Positions 5,924 through 8,581 of a DNA stretch of 8,581 nucleotides are shown in pieces. The notes beneath the pieces are model-generated. The model did not search any database and was not told the origin of the DNA. It worked only from the letters and a program-made list of their open reading frames with translations. Within the stretch, counting starts at the first letter, position 1. Each line of letters begins with the position of its first letter. Source of the stretch: an uncultured Bacilli bacterium (GTDB lineage: Bacteria; Bacillota_I; Bacilli_A; RF39; UBA660); assembly GCA_944371545.1 (NCBI GenBank), contig CALVXT010000050.1:1-8581 (forward strand), given 5' to 3'. The position numbers and the translations under genes were made by a program.

Positions 5924-6877
5924 ATGAAAAAAGTAGTAAAAAAAATAATTGGACCCAAAAAATATGAGAGTTTAAGAAATAAAAAAAATTCCTTTCTTAA
6001 AAATAGAAATGTTAAAGGAAGTTATACATTTATTTCTAATAAAAAAAATTATGAAAAATTATGTATTATATTAGCTGGATATAAACCTTTTTTATTTCAA
6101 ACTATTTTTGACAGAATAAGAAAAAATGTTCCTAATGATGTTGAGGTTTGTATTGTTTCGTCAGGAATATATAGTGAAGAATTGAAAAATATAGCCCAAA
6201 AATTTCAATGGTCTTATTTATATACCAAGCGTAATTGTGTAACTTTGGCCCAAAATCTAGCCATAAAAGAATTTTCAAAAGCTAAATATATATATAAATT
6301 AGATGAAGATATTTTTGTGACAAAAGGATATTTTGAAACTTTAATGAAAACTTATGTAGAATGTAATGAAAATGGTGAATATAAAGTAGGCTTTGTTGCG
6401 CCAACCATTCCTATTAATGGGTTCGGACACCTTAGTGTTTTAAAAAGATTTAATTTAGTTGAATATTATACTAATAAATTTGAAAAACCTTTGTATGCCG
6501 CTGGTGTGGACCGAATGATTGAATCTAATCCTGAAGTTGCCAAATTCTTTTGGGGTGAAGGAAATTTTTTGCCTACAATTGATGTTATGAATAAAACTGT
6601 CCAAAAAGATAAATTTAATTATGTTGCCTGTCCAATCAAATTTAGTATAGGTGCCATTTTATTTAATAGAGATACATGGGAGGATATGGGGTATTTTAAA
6701 GTAAAAAATGGTCCATGTATGGGTGTTGATGAAGAACAATTTTGTACATATTGTATGAGTCAGTCCAAAGCAATAATCGTTTCGCAAAATACTATTGTTG
6801 GTCACTTGTCATTTGGAAAGCAAAACAAAACAATGGAAAACTATTTTTATTCTCATAAAGATTATTTTGATATATAA
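5924..6877 (+). CDS. GT-A type glycosyltransferase, family 2-like
   Basis: This 317-residue protein is predicted to add a sugar to the growing repeat unit. Residues 1-40 are very basic (MKKVVKKIIGPKKYESLRN), perhaps for contact with the membrane. The fold core starts at about 45 (KLCIILAGYKPF, then VEVCIVSSG at 73-81). NCVTLAQNLAIKE (104-116) resembles the GT2 block in which a run of residues before the DXD packs the donor base. LDEDIF (126-131) is the metal-binding DXD-like motif. FWGEGNF (209-215), IGAILFNRDTWEDMG (242-256) and VDEEQFCTYC (268-277) look like the acceptor and base region, and HLSFG (294-298) may be a late metal-binding His. It is more divergent than the GT2 domain upstream, so the family call is less certain. 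GGGAGA (5911-5916) is 7 bases before the ATG, and one base separates it from the previous stop. Confidence 0.8.
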   Translation: MKKVVKKIIGPKKYESLRNKKNSFLKNRNVKGSYTFISNKKNYEKLCIILAGYKPFLFQTIFDRIRKNVPNDVEVCIVSSGIYSEELKNIAQKFQWSYLYTKRNCVTLAQNLAIKEFSKAKYIYKLDEDIFVTKGYFETLMKTYVECNENGEYKVGFVAPTIPINGFGHLSVLKRFNLVEYYTNKFEKPLYAAGVDRMIESNPEVAKFFWGEGNFLPTIDVMNKTVQKDKFNYVACPIKFSIGAILFNRDTWEDMGYFKVKNGPCMGVDEEQFCTYCMSQSKAIIVSQNTIVGHLSFGKQNKTMENYFYSHKDYFDI

Positions 6878-6878
6878 T

Positions 6879-6884
6879 AGGTGT
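6879..6884 (+). promoter_or_regulatory. Ribosome binding site deciding the flippase start
   Basis: AGGTGT is 5 bases before ATG 6890. The in-frame GTG at 6881 is inside this site, so the three extra residues it would add are unlikely. The chosen start places MKKSIKKNYIYN at the N-terminus, as usual for Wzx proteins. Confidence 0.7.
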
Positions 6885-6889
6885 GTTTT

Positions 6890-8332
6890 ATGAAAAAATC
6901 TATTAAAAAAAATTATATATATAATTTAATGTATCAAATATTGCTTGTTATATTGCCACTCATAACAACACCTTATATATCTAGGATTTTAGGAAGTGAA
7001 AATATTGGTATATATAGTTTTACTTCTTCTATTGTTGCTTATTTTATTTTATTTGGCTCTTTAGGAGTTGCTTTATATGGCCAACGTGAAATTGCTTTTT
7101 TTCAAGAAAATAAAATAAAACGAAGTGAAATATTTTGGCAAGTAAACATTATAAAATGGTTTGCTATGATAATATCTATAGCTGCTTATATTTTCACTTT
7201 TTGTTTGTCAGGTGAATACACTATTTATTACCAAATATTAATTTTAGAATTAATAGCTAATATGCTTGATATAAGTTGGTACTATCAAGGTTTAGAAGAC
7301 TTTAAAACAACTGTTATTAGAAACATGATCGTAAAAGCTCTATGTATTGCTTGTATTTTTCTTTTTGTTAGAACACCTAATGACCTACCTTTGTATTTTA
7401 TAATTTATTCTGTAAGTAATATTTTTGGTAATTTAACGTTGTGGATAAAATTGCCTAGGTTATTAGATAAACCTAAAATCAAAGTTAAAGAACTTAAGAA
7501 ACATATTAAACCAATATTATTGATGTTTTTACCCCAGATAACTATACAAATATATACTGTTCTTGATAGAACCATGTTAGGTTTTATTCTAAACGATATG
7601 CATCAAGTTGGTATTTATGAGCAATCCCAAAAAATTGTCAAATTATCATTAACAGTAGTTAGTGCATTAGGAACGGTAATGATTCCTAGGATTGCTAACC
7701 TTTATGCTAAAAATAAAATCGAAGATATTAGTAAAAATTTATACAATTCATTTCATTTAGTATTTTTAATTGGTCTTCCTATCATGTTCGGAATTATGGC
7801 TATCGCTGCAAATTTAATTCCTTGGTTTTTGGGTGAAAGTTTTACTGAAGCCATTCCAATTTTACAAATTGCCTCTGTATTAGTACTAGCAATAGGTTTA
7901 AGTAATATTACTGGCATGCAATGCTTAATTCCTATAAATCGCCAAAAAGATTTTACAATTTCTGTTCTTGCGGGAAGTATTATAAATTTTGTAGGCAATT
8001 TATTACTAATACCATATTTTAAAGCAATAGGAGCTATCATAAGTTCTGTGTTAGCCGAATTTACTGTTACATTTATACAATTATGGAAAGTCAAAAAAAT
8101 CATCGAGCCAAAAATAGCATTTCAGCCATTTTTTAAATGTTTTCTGGCAAGTTTTATAATGTTTATTGCTGTATTTTTATTAGGAACATACTTTTCACCT
8201 AGTTTAATTTCTAGTTGTATTTTAATTATAACTGGGATAATCGTATATGGTATATTAATAATTGTTTTAAAAGAACCGTTTGTATTTTATGGATTATCAT
8301 GGTTAAAAAAAATTATCGGAGGAAAAAAATGA
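6890..8332 (+). CDS. wzx: Wzx-type repeat-unit flippase (MOP superfamily)
   Basis: This 480-residue integral membrane protein should flip undecaprenyl-diphosphate-linked repeat units across the membrane. The N-terminus carries the typical Wzx opening: NYIYNLMYQILLVILPLITT (8-27), followed by PYISRILGSENIGIYSF (28-44). About fourteen hydrophobic segments are spread over the length, for example 10-30, 45-66, 85-106, 112-130, 148-160, 166-186, 208-232, 254-267, 289-312, 324-344, 357-376, 379-395, 414-434 and 440-460. Polar spots within helices such as YGQRE (63-67), WYYQGLED (130-137) and LDRTMLG (225-231) are common in the family. Length is normal and the frame is intact. It begins 12 bases after the preceding gene and its TGA overlaps the next ATG (ATGA). 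With the polymerase it makes this a Wzx/Wzy rather than an ABC-transporter or synthase locus. Confidence 0.95.
   Translation: MKKSIKKNYIYNLMYQILLVILPLITTPYISRILGSENIGIYSFTSSIVAYFILFGSLGVALYGQREIAFFQENKIKRSEIFWQVNIIKWFAMIISIAAYIFTFCLSGEYTIYYQILILELIANMLDISWYYQGLEDFKTTVIRNMIVKALCIACIFLFVRTPNDLPLYFIIYSVSNIFGNLTLWIKLPRLLDKPKIKVKELKKHIKPILLMFLPQITIQIYTVLDRTMLGFILNDMHQVGIYEQSQKIVKLSLTVVSALGTVMIPRIANLYAKNKIEDISKNLYNSFHLVFLIGLPIMFGIMAIAANLIPWFLGESFTEAIPILQIASVLVLAIGLSNITGMQCLIPINRQKDFTISVLAGSIINFVGNLLLIPYFKAIGAIISSVLAEFTVTFIQLWKVKKIIEPKIAFQPFFKCFLASFIMFIAVFLLGTYFSPSLISSCILIITGIIVYGILIIVLKEPFVFYGLSWLKKIIGGKK
8318..8323 (+). promoter_or_regulatory. Ribosome binding site of the last small gene
   Basis: GGAGGA lies 5 bases before ATG 8329. 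It is one of the best sites in the window and is the main reason to accept the 62-residue frame as translated, starting there and not at upstream in-frame codons inside the flippase gene. Confidence 0.75.
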
Positions 8333-8517
8333 AAAGCAGTACATTAAGAAAAATTTCATATTTATATTTAATTTTACCCATAATAGTATTTTATTTAGGA
8401 TACATAAAATTATTTATATCTATTCCATTAGCAATTGGCTTGCTATTTCTTTTTAAAAGACTCGTTCAAACAAAGAAAATAAAAGAAGAAAGGGCTTTTT
8501 TATTAAAGTTGTGTTAA
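8329..8517 (+). CDS. Small two-helix membrane protein, possibly the N-terminal stump of a larger protein
   Basis: The frame encodes 62 residues: a short basic start (MKSSTLRK), a first hydrophobic segment at about 9-24, a tight turn near YIK (25-27), a second hydrophobic segment at about 28-42, then a basic tail (FKRLVQTKKIKEER) ending LLKLC. It would form a membrane hairpin with both ends probably in the cytoplasm. I do not recognise a named family. The layout of helix, turn, helix and charged stretch resembles the beginning of large multi-helix membrane proteins found in surface-glycan loci, so it may be what remains after a deletion. None of the three + strand frames after its stop continues as coding sequence for more than a few codons. 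The start overlaps the flippase stop by 4 bases (ATGA), so it is probably co-translated whatever its origin. Confidence 0.6.
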   Translation: MKSSTLRKISYLYLILPIIVFYLGYIKLFISIPLAIGLLFLFKRLVQTKKIKEERAFLLKLC

Positions 8518-8522
8518 ACATA

Positions 8523-8551
8523 ATGACTGATAAATAAAAATGATGTATAAT
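8523..8551 (+). promoter_or_regulatory. Promoter of the next transcription unit
   Basis: A perfect -10 TATAAT (8546-8551) lies 17 bases after ATGACT (8523-8528), a 4 of 6 match to TTGACA. Transcription would start near 8558, and its gene begins beyond the right edge. No convincing terminator is visible between the last stop (8517) and this site, so read-through from the operon is possible. Confidence 0.55.
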
Positions 8552-8574
8552 AGTATTAGCCAAACAAAAGATAA

Positions 8575-8581
8575 AGAAAGG
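8575..8581 (+). promoter_or_regulatory. Partial ribosome binding site at the right edge
   Basis: The window ends in AGAAAGG after an A-rich leader. This could be the start of a Shine-Dalgarno sequence for a gene starting within about 10 to 15 bases outside the window. It is cut off by the edge, so only its position after the promoter supports it. Confidence 0.3.

Noticed and set aside
7753..8103. Open frame of 116 codons on the - strand inside the flippase gene
   Set aside because: The flippase frame is full length with family motifs throughout; the antisense frame shows no domain and is best explained as a shadow.
1..8581. CRISPR array, tRNA or rRNA genes
   Set aside because: No regularly spaced repeats, cloverleaf-like GC-rich segments or rRNA signatures were seen; nearly all of 225-8517 is protein coding.

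Overview
The window is one co-directional surface-polysaccharide (capsule or exopolysaccharide) operon of the Wzx/Wzy type. It comes from a very AT-rich organism with a Gram-positive style of gene start: strong AGGAGG-like ribosome binding sites, ATGA stop/start overlaps, a lipoprotein with a lipobox, and TGA used as a stop. This fits a low-GC member of the Bacillota (Firmicutes). The species cannot be named from the sequence, and a TGA-Trp mollicute is excluded by the in-frame TGA stops at ATGA junctions.

Layout. Positions 1-76 hold a run of short palindromes ending in a GC-rich hairpin, either the terminator of the preceding unit or the end of a small insertion sequence. A strong promoter (77-104) follows, then a 114-base AT-rich leader. 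The genes, all on the + strand, are: a polyprenyl-phosphate glycosyl-1-phosphate transferase that would start the repeat unit (225-899); a DUF3048 (YerB-type) lipoprotein (899-1906); a PHP-fold phosphoesterase (1934-2665); a fused phosphoribosyltransferase and family 2 glycosyltransferase (2604-3920); a Wzy-type polymerase (3917-5134); a DUF4422 glycosyltransferase (5167-5922); a GT-A type glycosyltransferase (5924-6877); a Wzx flippase (6890-8332); and a 62-residue two-helix membrane protein, possibly the stump of a larger one (8329-8517). A new promoter (8523-8551) and the start of a ribosome binding site at the right edge suggest the next gene has its own transcription start.

How the genes work together. 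The first transferase loads a sugar-phosphate on undecaprenyl phosphate, the glycosyltransferases extend it on the cytoplasmic face, Wzx flips the unit and Wzy polymerises it outside. The notable part is the PHP phosphoesterase whose gene overlaps a phosphoribosyltransferase-glycosyltransferase fusion by 62 bases. This looks like a self-contained module for adding ribofuranose from PRPP: phosphoribosyl transfer, then removal of the 5-phosphate. That reading is an inference. No nucleotide-sugar synthesis genes and no Wzd/Wze/CpsB-type regulators are inside the window.
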